DNA from: Smittia aterrima
Lineage: Eukaryota; Arthropoda; Insecta; Diptera; Chironomidae
Assembly (NCBI GenBank): GCA_033063855.1
Contig: CP093831.1
Location: 11,718,001 to 11,782,000, forward strand
Length of the DNA: 64,000 bases
Direction of reading: 5' to 3'
The notes beneath the pieces were generated by a model. The model searched no databases, had not been told where the DNA came from, and worked only from the letters and a program-made list of their open reading frames with translations. Below, piece by piece: positions 1-13,199 of the stretch. The position numbers and the translations under genes are program-made. Every line of letters begins with the position of its first letter. The first letter of the stretch is position 1.

Positions 1-66
1 TTCACAACCACCTTCCCTTCATTATTTCCGAACAAACCCTGCGAAGATTTTATTTAAGTAACTCAC

Positions 67-197
67 CGATCAATCATTGTGTAAACGTTGTACTCGGGGT
101 CTTCCCACGAATCAACTGGTGCTTTACGTCCCAACTCATAGCGATCGAAGATTTTCTGTCTCTCCTCGGCTGCTCTATTTATCAAATCTGAATCCAT
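67..197 (-). CDS. TBC-domain Rab GAP, RN-tre/USP6NL type (5' exon only, partial)
   Basis: This is the first coding exon of a gene that continues off the left edge. The first in-frame ATG is at 197-195; it opens an exon ending at a GTGAGT donor at 66-61, in phase 2. The peptide has the pattern ERQKIFDRYELGRK, then SWEDPEYNVY, then DR, which matches the region just before the TBC domain of USP6NL/RN-tre (charged helix, W-E-D, Y, then D-R-[FY]-G-F). In that family the TBC domain is a GAP for Rab5-type GTPases in endocytic trafficking. The TBC domain itself lies outside the window, so this rests on about 44 residues. The open frame continues upstream of the ATG for 18 codons, but only with non-ATG starts. 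Confidence 0.55.
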
Positions 198-251
198 TTT
201 GGATTTTAATGAATTGATTTCTTCCACAACGGACCATCGACCGAATACCAC

Positions 252-830
252 AGATTCGGTTTCACTTTAAAACACAAACGCACTAATTAAACTCATCTTT
301 TCTATCGATCACTATTGATTTCATTCTCTGTGCCACTTGAATTCGTGCGAAAGAGAAAACAGTTACTTTTTATCGACTTTTCAGCTTTAACCACGACACT
401 TTTCGATCTAACTTCGTTTCGCATGAGAGGAATGTTCTCTTAGAATCTGTTTTATGCAACATTTATTCCTTTTAGGTTCGCGGAACTTTGTAAAATTAAA
501 TGAAAGTAAATTTGCGGAACGAAATCGCTCTGGATAAAATATTTTTCTATCAAAGCTTTCTGAACTTCATTCCTTTTTCAAAGCTTTGAACAGATTGCGA
601 ACAAAGCTTTGTCATCCCGAAGCTTACCTGCGAAATTCTGAGAAAACAACAGAAAATACGTAGAAATGAGACCATAACACATGAAAGCAATCGAGGAAAC
701 TTCTTTAATTTGCATGACAAACTCGAAAATGAAAAACTGAGCAACTGCAGGAAGAGCGATTTTTCTTTCAGTGTTCAGTGGAAATAAAATACAAAAACAG
801 TCTTGAGCTACTCTCGCTTAGTTAAAAAAA
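252..830. other. divergent 5' region between the TBC gene and golgin-97
   Basis: This is about 580 bp of AT-rich sequence between two head-to-head genes. It must hold both promoters and 5' UTRs. Short open frames here (for example 550-744 on the minus strand) look like chance. I could not fix a transcription start. Confidence 0.4.
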
Positions 831-3569
831 ATGTTTCAGAATCTTAAGAATAAAATAATTACGGAGACAGGGCAGGATCCTTCTTCGACTGTTCCGTTTC
901 GACCCACAAATCATTTAAGAACACGACATTCGATGTCGAGTGCAAATTCCTTATCAATTGACGAGCTTCGAGAAGAGGTGAATGTTGTTGAACTATTTCG
1001 CAATAGTTTGTGTTCTATGAAGTTTAATTGCAGAAAGAAATAAATTTAATGCTGAAGGCTGAACTGCAACAAGCAAGAAGCTTAATTCAGTCGCTAGAGG
1101 ATGAGAAGAAGTCCCTCGAGCACTCAATAAAAGCTGGACAAGTGCAAAAAGAAATATTTTACGACGAAACCGATAAGATACAAGATGTTCAGCAACAAGA
1201 AATAATCAAACTCAAATCAATGCTTTTATTCCGTGAGCAGGTGAGATAAGATTCGCAAAAGCCTCAGTAGTTTTCTGAATCAATCGAAATTGATAAAGAT
1301 TTGATAATGTAGCTGTTCTGATTAGAGAAAAATATTAAACCCTTCTGGTGAACCAAAGTCACACAAACCCCTTCTCCTAAATATTGGCCAACTCTGCGGT
1401 CTTTTCCAATTTAGAATTCAAAAACTAATTGAAGGTTTTTCTATACTAGGAATCACTAGATCAGTTAAACAAATCGAAGAATGACCAAGAAACAATTGAC
1501 CATTTGAAAAATCAAATATCAAGGTGATTATCTCACATCAATCTCGAGCTTTCAGTTTGTGAGCTTTTTGTTCTTTTCAATATTTAGGATAAAAACCATC
1601 GAGGGCGACTACGAAAACGTCAAAGTAAGTTGATTTTGTCATGATTTTCCTTATCAGCAACCGTGTCGCGATTTTCACGCGATTGAGAGGAAAAAACCTT
1701 TTTTTTTGGCTGCTTGTTTCACCTTCATCATTTCCCTAGTTTGTTTTTATTTTTCATCCACGTTTATGTTTTGTGTTTGTGTGACTTCATTCATTTTGTG
1801 GAAAATTCATTATTTATCGTCCGGTAAGTGAAACTTCCTTTTTTTTGGTGGGTGGTCTACTCTTGTCGTTATTCGTAAAATTTTTCTGGTTTTTTATGAC
1901 AACAATTAACTTTTTAGGATGAACTCGAAAATCTGCGTCGATCGTCGCAAATGGAAAAGAACCAATTGATAACGCAGTTGTCGGCAAAGGAAGAAGATAT
2001 TCGCCACATCAAAACAAGACTGGATATCTCTGAACAGTCACGAGCTCTCTTCACATCTGCTGATGGTGAAAATGATAAAATCAAGCTTTTACTTCAAGAA
2101 AGAAAGATTTTGGAGAATCGTCTTGAGGAAGCTCATCTTCATCTTTACGACATCAAAAGCTCATGGACAAGTCAGAACTTGACGCTTGAGAATCAACTTC
2201 ATCGATTATCACGACAAGTGGCAGAAGAAACTGCCGAGAAGAGAAAAGCTTTTGAAGTCAAAGAGTCACTGATCGAGAAAGTGAAACATCTCGAGTTCGA
2301 GTTGATTAAAGTCAGAGATGAACTCAAACAACGAGACAACAAGGTAGCTTTAATATTATTTCCGTATTCATTAATCTAATTGCCTTCCGTTCTTAGATAA
2401 AATTAATGAACGAAGAAATTGACGAGCTCAACTCATCCTTGCGTGATATTCGTCTCGAAAACGAAGAAGAAATTGAATTTTTGCGTAGCAAAGTTGTGAG
2501 TAACCCCACAAATAATAAAAGTTAATTCTTCTTCTTTCGGTAAATTGCATGAATTTGACTGAATTGTTTTTACAAAATTGTGTGGCATGTTTCTTATCAG
2601 TTCGTTCAACTTAAAGTATGTAAATTAGCTTTTGTTTAAATTAATAAAAACTTGTTTCAAATCGTTATCATTTTTTCAATAGTTTTGTTTTAAACAACTT
2701 TCCGGAGTCACTTTGTGTATTTTACTTTTTATATTTCTCGTACTTCCAGGCTTATCAAGAGAATGAGTTAACTCAAGCAGGTGACAAGCTGACAAAGTCT
2801 TCCGATGTTCGAGATGATCTGGAAAAGCAAATCGTGCTGTTGCAAAGGGAGAAAAAGGAACTAAGAGCAACTCTTATTGCGTAAGAAATTCAAATTTAAA
2901 CAAATTTCCTAATTCACTAACTTTTTTTTACAGAGAATCTGAAGAGAAGTCGATGATTCTTAGTCAGATTCAAGAGAACAACGAACGCTTCATCGAAATT
3001 CAAGAAGCTTTCGAGAAGATTCAAGCAGATCGAGATGATAAATCCGATGGAATGATTCAGAGAGATTCCCTGATTGAAGAGTTGAAGTTGGAGATTGAAA
3101 AACTTGAAATGGATGTTATTGACAAAACAAAAGTGAGAGACTCTTTCCCATCACTTGAATCCTCAATGATCAACTTTTATATTTCCAGGCTGTCAAGATT
3201 CTAAATCAACGTCTCTTCGATGTCAAGAAAACTCTTCAAGAAGAAATCAAAAATAACAATAGCGGATCTAGTGGAACGATGGACCATTCAGCACCAGCAA
3301 TTCTCATTCCTGTTAACGTCGACAATAATAATTCTTATCAGAGTAATGGCATATCCGGAAAAGTCTTCGAAATGGACGAAGTAAAGTTTTCTTATTTAAA
3401 GCACGTAATTCTTAAATTCTTAACGTCTCGAGAAATGGAGGCAAAACATTTAGTCAGAGCTATTAGCACTTTGCTATATCTCAGTGATTCCGAGGAAAAA
3501 CTTCTCACCGACACGTTAGACTATCGACGCAGCTGGTTCGGCACAAAACCAGACGTTTCATTCCTGTAG
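831..3569 (+). CDS. Golgin97: golgin-97 (golgin subfamily A member 1), GRIP-domain golgin
   Basis: Nine exons: 831-977, 1034-1240, 1450-1523, 1588-1624 (a 37-nt microexon), 1918-2343, 2397-2495, 2750-2880, 2934-3132 and 3189-3569, giving 566 residues with all phases consistent. The N-terminus MFQNLKNKI resembles the start of vertebrate golgin-97. The centre is almost all charged coiled coil. The C-terminus (from about residue 505) is a GRIP domain with the invariant Tyr in FSYLKHVILKFL and the ending DYRRSWFGTKP, very close to golgin-97. Family knowledge: golgin-97 is a trans-Golgi tether recruited by Arl1 through GRIP and captures endosome-derived vesicles. The protein is shorter than human golgin-97 (767 residues), through a shorter coiled coil. 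The 3' end faces the FATP gene tail to tail. Confidence 0.93.
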
Positions 3570-3730
3570 TCAACGACAATTCGCCGTATAATTAATTAAG
3601 CGCGACAAGCTCTCAAGGCTGAACATTTAGTCCGCTGCCTCTCACACTGCACAAAATCAATTTGATTTACAGTTCGTAGTTTAATAAATTATTGTATTTC
3701 CGATCAGCATTTTAGTTAAGATCTATCGCC

Positions 3731-3736
3731 AATAAA
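3731..3736 (+). terminator. poly(A) signal of golgin-97
   Basis: An AATAAA lies about 160 bp after the golgin-97 stop; a second AATAAA is at 3683-3688. Only 36 bp separate it from a reverse-strand TTTATT (3773-3778) that would serve the convergent FATP gene. Confidence 0.5.
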
Positions 3737-3772
3737 AAACACTCAAGATTGACTAAAAAAAATTTACTAAAC

Positions 3773-3778
3773 TTTATT
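3773..3778 (-). terminator. poly(A) signal of FATP gene 1
   Basis: TTTATT on the plus strand (AATAAA on the minus strand) lies about 235 bp beyond the stop of the upstream-facing FATP gene. It is placed so that the 3' UTRs of the two convergent genes probably overlap. Confidence 0.4.
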
Positions 3779-4012
3779 TTCGATTTAAAAAGACAACAGA
3801 TTTGTTTTCGACATAACAACTACGGACGAGAAAATAAGCAAAGCTTTAAAAGAAGAGAGCTTTGCGAATGCCCGTTATCACTTAGAGTCGTTTCTTTCGT
3901 TTAGCTAAATATTGCCACCATTCGATTTAAATTAACCTGAGCTACCAAAAATAATTAGCGGAGTATAACATCGGGAATTAAGGAGAAAACCAAATGAGAT
4001 TGAAGGTTTGAC

Positions 4013-6793
4013 TTAGAAGCGAATTTCTTGATTCAAGATTTTAACGTGAACATCTGGTGTCAGCAACTCATATTCGACTGTCTTGGCGTTAAGGAAATAA
4101 AGTTTATCAGAGATTACGTTAGGATCAAAACCTTCCTTTTGAAGATCCAGTTTCTTAAGTTTACTTGTTCCAGTCATTTCGATTTCATCGAGAATTCTAA
4201 GGAATTGTGGTCGTGCGTATGATGGCAACGCTTTCTTTAGATTACGGCCAAGTTCTTTAATATTCAAAGTATTCTCAGGATCAACGATCGCAGCCATTCC
4301 AGCTTTGCCGTCCGTGCCAATAATTTCAACTCCATAAACGACACTGTCGCGATATCCAGATTCGTTACTGACTTGAGCTTCGATCTCGGTTGTGCTGCAA
4401 TTTTCTCCTTTCCAACGGAAAGTGTCACCAGTTCGATCAACGAAGAAAAGATTTCCACGCTCATCCGCAGAAAGAATATCACCAGACAAGAAAGCTGAGT
4501 CTCCTTTCTTGAAAACATCGCGAACGATTTTCTTGTCAGAAGCTTTTTTATCGACGTAACCCAAGAAAGCTCTTGATGGATTATTTGGAATAATTTTTCC
4601 TAAAAAAAGTTTGAAATGAACATCAACGAAGTAAAGTTTCAATGATTAACTTACCAACGAAATTTCCAGGCTCGTTTGGTTTGCACAATTGACAAAGTCC
4701 ATTCTTTCCTCGAATTGGTTCTCCAGTGTCAGGGTCAGCTTTAATAATCGAGATTGGATAAACGGCTGGAATGATTCGTGACACAAATCCAATAGCACCA
4801 ACAACATTCGATGTGTTAACAATGTTCGCGTTTCCTTCAGTAGCACCATAAAATTCACAGACTCGTGGAATGTTGAAACGTTTAATAAACTGAGGCCAAA
4901 TTTGTGGTCGCAATCCGTTTCCGAAAACCATTCGCAGTTTATGCGATGTGTCAGATTGTTGGCCAGGAGTCGAAAGGCAGTAACGACACATTTCTCCGAT
5001 GTATTGAGCAATCTAAAGCAAAAAATGATTTAGAATACTTTTATCAAACCGCGAACCTCAAAGAAACTCACCGTCGCATTATATTTAACGCAGTCAGAGA
5101 AGTAAGCAGAAGCTGAGAACTTTCTTCTAATGACGACGGTCGATCCAAAAATCAGCATTTGACCAACTGCCATGCAACCACAAGCAGTGTGATAAAGAGG
5201 AAGTGGACTGTAGAAGATATCTTGATCCCAGAAGTCAGCAACTTTGTGAATAGCTGCAGCGATATAAATGTAGCGACTGTGAGTAATGACAGCGGCTTTA
5301 GGAAGTCCAGTTGTTCCCGAAGTGTAAATGTATACCAATTCGTCATTGTGATCGGGTTTCTTGATCTTATCTGCAGCTGGTGCATCGCGAGACACTTGAG
5401 TCAACAACAATTGCAAGTCCTTAGAGTTGTTGAACACTGGAAGGTTGATTGCATCGTTGAATTGATAGAGAGCAACATTCGATGGGATCTCTGAATGAAT
5501 TTCCTCAACGGCTGAAAGTGTTGACGTCTTATTGAACATTTCAATTATTAGAATTAAAAATATTTACATTCTCTCAGTGAATCGCCAAAGATGAGTCCAT
5601 TGCAGTTAGCGATTGTGATCGAATGAAGCAAAGATTGTTTCTTCAGATTGTGATTGATAAGCGGAGTAACGATTCCAAGCTTTGACAGTCCAAGCCAAGT
5701 CGCGACGAATTCCGGACGATTTTCCATTAGCAAACCAACTTTGTCTCCATGCTTGAAGCCGTGTTGATAGAACACATTTGCAACTCGATTTTTGAAGTCG
5801 TTTATCTGAAAACAGAAAATATTTTTCTTCTTCCATTCAAAGTCCAAAAAGATCTTTTTTTCTTACTTCTTTGAAAGTCCATTCGCGATCTTCAAAGATC
5901 AAGCACGCTTTGTTCGGGTTCTTTGCAACTTGTTCTTCAAAAAGCTCTGCGATCGAAACATTTCTGCCTTGAAGCTTCTTCACAAATATCAGAAGTCTGA
6001 TGAAACGGATCACAGCTCTAAAAGTAGAAGAATTTAAGTTGAATCGACGTTATTGATAACATTCATCTAAGTTCTTGTTGACCCTCAACAGAAATGTGTT
6101 TGCTTGCCAAACAAGAAAATAAAGTTAAGCAAAGATTAGATGAGGAACCCGCTCATTCTTGTCACATAACAGCAGCTGATGTGAACTTCAATTCAAGACG
6201 ACCAGACAATCCAATTATTTTTTTTTTGTTTGTGGTTTTCTTTACAACTCATTTAACTCGTTCTGCTTTCTCTTTTTTGTGTCTTTTGTGGTTTCTTCGG
6301 TCACCACAAAAAATGTTATCAAACACGTCAATAAAAAGAGCGAAAACACTTTTTCCATATGAGAATGCAAATGAACTGCTCATGCAGCACTAACACACCA
6401 GTTGCGATGGGAACGGTGCAAAGGTGAAGAATAATTTTAGTGAATTGGTACTCACGTTAGATCGCGTGGAGTGGTTACAATTGCAATGTAGAACCATCGC
6501 CATTTGCCAGTGATGAACAAGACGGACACAACAGCGACGAAGATCGATATGAGGCCGTAGATCAAATTATCCATATGAGAGTATGCGATATACGAAGCCA
6601 GAGAGACAATGATCAGTGAGCTGACTGCTTTCAGTCCGCGACGAACGTAAACTGAGTTGTTGGGTGATCCACCGTCGTTTAACAAACTGTTTCTGCTGGT
6701 TTTTACTTCATTCTCGTTATTGTTGTATGTTTTACTTTGAATGTATTGCTGTTTCAAGCCTTTCTCAACATCATCACACTTGAAGTAAAGAGA
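4013..6793 (-). CDS. long-chain fatty acid transport protein (FATP/SLC27), copy 1
   Basis: Coding exons on the minus strand: about 6793-6456, 6017-5867, 5805-5568, 5511-5072, 5012-4655 and 4599-4013, about 700 residues. The product is a membrane-bound acyl-CoA synthetase that traps imported long-chain fatty acids. Visible in order are an N-terminal hydrophobic stretch, the AMP-binding P-loop YTSGTTGLPKAA, the motif EFYGATEGNANI, and the FATP signature DRTGDTFRWKGENCSTTE, ending EIRF. The first listed exon opens after a splice acceptor and has no usable in-frame ATG (it reads CDDVEKG), so the initiator Met sits in an unresolved upstream exon. One possibility is the short ATG stretch near 6888 with a donor about 75 bp before the acceptor. 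Exon limits match copy 2 one for one. FATP1/4-like by overall pattern. Confidence 0.92.
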
Positions 6794-6799
6794 ATTGTT

Positions 6800-9700
6800 A
6801 AAGCGGCGAAACCTTCTTATGTTGAAAGCGTAAGGCGATCGTCAAGTCTTCACGACTTGCGAAAACAACAAGAAGTTCTTTAGAAACATGCTGACGAGTA
6901 GCTCTCTTCGTTTTATGTGTTCGATGTTTCTATGAACTCGTCGACTCTACTCGAAGATTTTTAAGCTCCGAGAGACTTTCGCGAAAGAAAAACTAGTTCT
7001 CAGTCTCCAACGAGCTCTGTTTATTGTCGTTGTGTAAGGTCCAAACGAACATGCAATTAATGTTTTGATTACTTTAATTTCTTCCGCGAACAGTTCATTA
7101 AAATGTTTCTCTGTTGTTCACCCTCAGAATTGAGAACAGCTGATGGAAAATATGGAAATAAATTTTCTCTCTGGAAAATGTTTTTGAAAAGCGCGGGAAA
7201 TGATAACAAGTTGAGCAAGGTAATAAATTATTTTAAGAATCGTGTGAAGCTCGTTCAACGGGATTTCCAATAATTATATCCGCTACATATTGAATCACAT
7301 GAGTAAATGTTTTCTCTTCAGTTTAAGAGAAATATTCATAATTATCAGAAAGAACAAATCGATTCATCATTTAGCGGTTTTATGGAAAATTCGTTTACGG
7401 TTTGCGTCATAAGTTCAAAGTCACCTTGTCGCAACCACGAACAATTAAACTCGAGCGATCAAGAGCAGCTCAATGATGTGATGAACAGTGATGTGAAACG
7501 TATCGAGATGGAATTTTATTTCTGTTTTTCTTGAGCACACGAAACTGAAAGTATTTTCTTCTAAAAGTAGCTTCATCTTTTTCAAGTCTAACAAAACCCG
7601 AATTTCGAATCAAATAACAACCGATAACAGGTCCTGAAGAAATATAAATTTGCATAATTTGTGACATCAAGAAGCTGCAGCCTTGGCGATGGTCTCAATG
7701 CAAGTTAATCAGAAAGATTTAAATGTTTGATGAGTTTTCGATGCAGCCTTCGTTTTGATTTAAATCAAGAAATTTATTTGCATTTCGAAAAATATTTGAG
7801 CTTGTCTAGAAGGAAATCTTATGACGTTCTATAAGGTTTGACAGCGACGTCTTCTAACTTAGGAGTTCCTGTTTTAATTTGGGAAAAGAGACCTCCAAAC
7901 ACCGGCTTACGAAACACGTTCAAGGTGATATCAGACATTTCTCTGAAACTAGTTTCATGGCAGACGAGTCAAGAAGATTCCATTGGCTAAGAGAAAAACA
8001 TCTCGGAAATTAATTCAAGAGTTCTTCTCCCCTTTCAGAGTCCAATCCGGATTAGAAAATGTTTTGGCAATTTGCAGAAGAATCTTGTTTACTTCTTTTG
8101 TCTGATGATGACTTCGTTTGGCACGAGGGAATTTTATCTTAAAGCTTTTAAGTATTTTCATGGTCACAGATCAATGTTTGTTCATCCTATTTCAATATTC
8201 TTTAACTTGACAACGCACGTCAATTTTTTGTCACACAAAAGAAGCTTTGACCTAAGTGCCTTGTGGATTCAATTAAAATATCAATCGCAAGTACAGAGTA
8301 CAGATGACGATTGTTCACTCGGCAATCGCAATTTATTACTAAAAGGGTTTTTCCCCCGAAGACTTTTTCGTTGTCTGTCCTTCAGAAAATGTTTTTGCTT
8401 CGATTCATGTTTGAACGTTTCAAATGAAACTTGCAGAAAAAGCCTCGCAGCAAGTTCGTTCGTAAACTGCTCTTTCTAGATTTTTTTTTCGTGGCGAAAA
8501 CCGATAATTAAGTTTTGAGGGCTCGCAGTGTGGAACGCATGCAACTGCTTTTCAAATTACCATCATTTTCTATTTCGCAGCCTAGAAACTATTGAATTTA
8601 AAACACAAAACGCTTTCAGACCACAAAAGAAACACAATTTCTTATCTCGCTCTGCTTTCTCGCGTTTTTCTTCTTCTAAGCAACATGTTTCATCACTGGG
8701 CAGGTTTGAAGATGCTTTTCGGTTTACAAATTCAAATTAATTCCACTGCCTTTGACATTTTGCTTCTTGCACACACAAAAAAACGAAGAAAGATGTTTCG
8801 AGATAACTTCTTGTTTTTTTCATTTGTGATTTACCTTCTCATCAACACTTTTCATCATAACTTTTCTAATTTGACAACCAAAGAAAGACTTAATCGACCT
8901 TGGACATTAATCTCTCATCATCGAGTTTAATCTTCTCGAGTTGACTCAACTGCACTTTGCGTTGTTTTTCTTCTTAAAGCACTCGCGATTTTCTCAAATG
9001 CACTTTGCTTCAATAAACATTTGTCACTTTTCGAACAGAGCAATTAATTGTTTCAAACCAAATCGTAAATATTTTTGTCCGAAAAATATTTTCACGCCCA
9101 AAAGATCGTGCGAAACGTTCGAGGCTTAAACCAAGTCTGAGCTTCAGAAATAAACACTTTTCAGCTTAGGCATGCACGATCGTTCAACGACAATATTGGA
9201 AGAAGAAAAAGAGAGAAAACTGCTGGAGGATGAGAGACATCTCAGATGTTTTACTTTACGTTATCGTTCGCTGTTGGCTTATGATTATTTGCGGTAGCCC
9301 TAGCGGTAGTCTTAGAATTAATTGTTGACCTTATGTGACCTGAATAATCCGCTCGCAGTGCAGCTCTCAACGATTCTCTCATTGACTAATACCACAAAAG
9401 TTTTAGCTTCAAGCTCTGTTATTTATTCGAATAGAGAAACCATGCACTTCTTAGCATGTCATTGACTTAAAATGAGATATTTTTTTTCTATCCGTCGCTC
9501 GTCGACAAACAGAAATTTTATCCTCAGACTGAGGCAAGGTCACACAATTCCATCACAATGGAAAAATTTATTTGAAGGCTTAAAAATTTCATGCGGATTT
9601 GTTCACTTTCATAATTTTTTTGTTTCGATTTTATTTTCTGCATTCTCATGAAATTTCGTTGCTGAAGAAATACGCAGCAGAGATTTGATCATTTGAACTC

Positions 9701-10866
9701 TCTGACCACGAGTGAACAACTTCTTCTTTGCAATCGAAAAATTATTATTTCGCTAATTATATTTCGATTTACAAAGAAGACGCTCAGTGAGCTCTTTTGT
9801 TCACCTGTCAGACCGATCACGAGAAGTAAAAGACTTGAATGCTTCGCTATGTGTTAATGTCAAAAATTTGAATGAAACTCATTTCAAAATTCTTTTTCAT
9901 TTTCTATCTTTTACAAAATTTATTTACAAAGCACTTGAACTGAACCGGCAAAATGTGTTAATCAGTTTTCGTGACACCAAAATATAAAATTTCTATTTAA
10001 AACGTTTTCGAATTCTGGAAAAAAAAATTCGTTGATGATGAACACGAGCAGACTTTGAGAAATGCTCGATCTTTCAAGTTGAAATATTGTTGTTGATAAT
10101 TGATTCTTTAAGCTTAATATGGAGAAAAAGTTTGAACTGCTGGAAATCCTCCTACTTGGCCTTTCCACTTTTTTGGTTGAGCACCCTGGCGAATTGAGAG
10201 GTTGAGCTGATGCTTGACTTCAACTAAATGTATTTGGAGAAATTGCTTGAACCAATTAACCATTCGTGGACTACGACGATGTTTCCATCTGAAACATTCA
10301 TAACAATTATCTCAACTTGTATAAGCAAACTTTCTGCAAGAAAAAGAGCAACGAACTTAGAAATAACTAGAAAATGTATTTATCTCGCTTCAGTTCTTAT
10401 TGAGAACTTACGAAGTTATTTCTTTGAAAGAAATTTTAGTAAAAATTAAAAAATGTTTCATGAATTGAGTTTGTGGATCACTGGAAAATAAAAAGGTTTC
10501 TAATTGAAAAGACAGAATGTGTTTAACAATTCAAATTCATTTATTCATTATCTGAGGTCAAGTTTCAGGCTGAAGTTTTTCTTTTATTGCACTTTCTCCT
10601 CAAAATATTTTTAGAAGCTTCAAAGGCAAACCTTTGGTTTTTCTATCTTATCACAATAAATTCTTTCTTTGATTTATGGCTTAGTTCAACAAATAATGTG
10701 AAAATTAATGAAAAATTTTGATTTTCAACTCTAAAAGTTCAAGAACTAAGAAATTCGATAGAAAAGAACTTTTCATAGTTAAATATTTACCAAAAAGTAA
10801 TGCCACCACAAAATAAAATCTAAACTGAGTTAAACTCATTCGGAATAATCGATCTAACTTATAAAG
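6800..10866. other. long non-coding region upstream of FATP copy 1
   Basis: About 4 kb separates the two FATP genes. The open frames here (for example 8072-8479, 8592-8930) have low-complexity composition, no splice logic and no family resemblance. The part from about 9.0 to 10.0 kb shares several short blocks in the same order with 14.1-15.1 kb upstream of copy 2, including tcattgact and ccggcaaaatgtgt. It therefore looks like a duplicated 5' regulatory or UTR region. The part nearest 10.5-10.86 kb is the 3' flank of copy 2. Confidence 0.45.
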
Positions 10867-13188
10867 TTAGAAGCGAATTTCACGATTCATTATTTTAACG
10901 TAAATTTCTGGTGTCAGCAAATCATATTCGCTGGTCATTGTGTTCAAATAATACAGCACATCAGTAACTACGTTAGGATTGAAACCTTCCTTTTGAAGAT
11001 CCAGTTTCTTAAGTTTACTTGTTCCAGTCATTTCAATTTCATTGACAATTCTGATGAACTGTGGTCGTGCGTATGATGGCAATGCTTTCTTCAAGTTATA
11101 ACCAAGTTGTTTAATATTCAAAGTTTTCTCAGGATCAACGATCGCAGCCATTCCAGCTTTGCCGTCCGTGCCAATAATTTCAACTCCGTAAACGACACTG
11201 TCGCGATATTCAGATTCATTACTGACTTGAGCTTCGATCTCGGTGGTGCTGCAGTTCTCTCCTTTCCAACGGAAAGTGTCACCAGTTCGATCAACGAAGT
11301 AAAGATTTCCTTTTTCATCAGCAGAAAGAATATCACCAGACAAGAAAGCTGCGTCTCCTTTCTTGAAAACATCTCGAACGATTTTCTTGTCAGAAGCTTT
11401 TTTATCGACGTAACCCAAGAAAGCTCTTGATGGATTATTTGGGATAATTTTTCCTAAAAGGATTTCTCAAATTATTATCAACGAACAAGAATCTCCCTCG
11501 ATTAACTTACCAATGAAATTTCCAGGCTCGTTAGGTCTGCATTTTTGGCAAAGTCCATTCTTTCCTCGAATTGGTTCTCCACTATCAGGGTCAGCTTTGA
11601 TAATCGAGATTGGATAGACCACAGGAATGATTCGAGACACAAAACCAATTGCGCCTTCTACGTTGGTGAAGTTTACAATGTTCGCGTTTCCTTCAGTTGC
11701 TCCATAAAACTCTGAGACTCGCGGAATTTTGAAACGTTTAACAAACTGAGGCCAGACTTGTGGGCGCATTCCATTTCCGAAAACCATTCTGAGTCTGTGT
11801 GAAGTGTCGGCACTTTGAGTTGGAGTTGAAAGGCAATAACGACACATTTCTCCGATGTATTGAGCAATCTGTAAAACGTTTAATTTAAATAATGTTTCAT
11901 TGTTTTTCTTGAAGAAACTCACCGTTGCTTTGTACTTGACACAGTCAGGGAAGTAAGCTGTTGCTGAGAACTTCTTTCTAATGACGACAGTCGAGCCAAA
12001 AAGAATCATCTGGCCAACAGACATGATGCCGCAAGCTGTGTGATAAAGAGGAAGTGGACTATAGAAAACATCCTTTGCCCAGAAGTCGCACATTCGCATA
12101 ATCGCTGCCGTGATATAAATGTAGCGACTGTGAGTAATGACTGCGGCTTTCGGAAGTCCAGTTGTTCCTGAAGTGTAGATGTAAATGAGTTCATCATGAT
12201 GACCAGGTTTATTGACTCTGTCGTTGGGCAATGGACTGTTTGGCATAGCTCTCATCAGCAACTGCAAATCCTTTGCAGTTTCAAGAAGCGGAAGTTTAAT
12301 TGTGTCGTTGAATTGATAGAGGGCAACATTCTTTAGATCAGCTTGAATTTCTTGGACAGCTGAAAATTCCTTGTGATTATCGAGAATTGAGCTCAAAAAT
12401 TTCAATCAATATTTACATTCGCTTAAAGCTCCTTCGAAGATAAGAGCATTGCAGTTAGCGATTGTGATGGAATGATGTAAGATTTGCTTCTTCAGATTGT
12501 GATTGATAAGCGGAGTGACGACTCCAAGCTTTGAAAGACCAAGCCATATCGCGACGAATTCCGGTCGATTCTCCATAAGCAAACCAACTTTGTCTCCATG
12601 CTTGAAGCCATATCTGAAGAAAACACCAGCAACTCGGTTTTTGACTTCGTCAATCTGATGAACAGAAATAGAAAAATATTTTATTTTAATAAAGAAAACT
12701 TTTTAATCGTTACTCACCTCTTTGAATGTCCATTCACGATTTTCAAATACAATGCAAGCTTTGTTCGGATGTTTTTTGACTTGTTCCTCAAACATGTCGC
12801 AAACAGAAACATTTTTCCTCTGAAGCTTTTTCACAAATGTCAGCAATTTAATAAAACGATAAAGAGCTCTAGAAATTTAAAGAAATTAAGATGAGAATTT
12901 ATAAAAGAAAGAAAAGTGAAAGCCTTACGTGACATCTCTTGGAGCTGTAAGCATGGCGATGTAGAACCATCGCAATTTAATTATCACCAAACAGATGAAG
13001 AGACCAATCAAGATTGATCCAATAAATAATGTCAAACTGTCAAGTCTAGTCCAGAAGAAATAAGCGAGGCCGCCAGCGACGGCAAGTGTAATCAAGACAC
13101 TGATAGCTTTCATTACGCGACGAACGGTGGCTGACTTGTCTGGTCCATCATCGGGCGTACGGAATTGTAAGCCATTTTCAACATCGCT
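10867..13188 (-). CDS. long-chain fatty acid transport protein (FATP/SLC27), copy 2
   Basis: Exons on the minus strand: 13188-12929, 12868-12718, 12654-12417, 12359-11923, 11868-11511 and 11453-10867, about 677 residues without the missing first exon. It is the tandem sister of copy 1, with the same six-exon plan, the same phases, and exon lengths equal or one codon different from the second exon on. It keeps the P-loop YTSGTTGLPKAA, EFYGATEGNANI and DRTGDTFRWKGENCSTTE, so it should be an active acyl-CoA synthetase/transporter. The N-terminal membrane part differs most from copy 1. Two differences are the loop after GDSLRE/GALSE and the segment near YQFNDTIKLP. As in copy 1, the first exon shown begins at an acceptor (reading SDVENGLQF), so the start codon lies upstream and was not found. 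Confidence 0.92.
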
Positions 13189-13199
13189 CTTCAAATAGA

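Noticed and set aside
8072..8930. Several plus-strand open frames of 70-135 codons between the FATP genes
   Set aside because: Phe/Ser/Cys-rich composition typical of AT-rich non-coding DNA, overlapping phases, no splice pattern and no recognisable family.
9000..10000. Possible transposon or LTR, given repeated blocks at 14-15 kb
   Set aside because: Blocks are short, same orientation, and track the duplicated FATP genes; no terminal repeats, target duplications or transposase/reverse-transcriptase frame are visible.
11107..11430. 107-codon plus-strand frame over FATP copy 2
   Set aside because: It lies exactly antisense to the conserved last exon of FATP; the same antisense frame in copy 1 is broken up.
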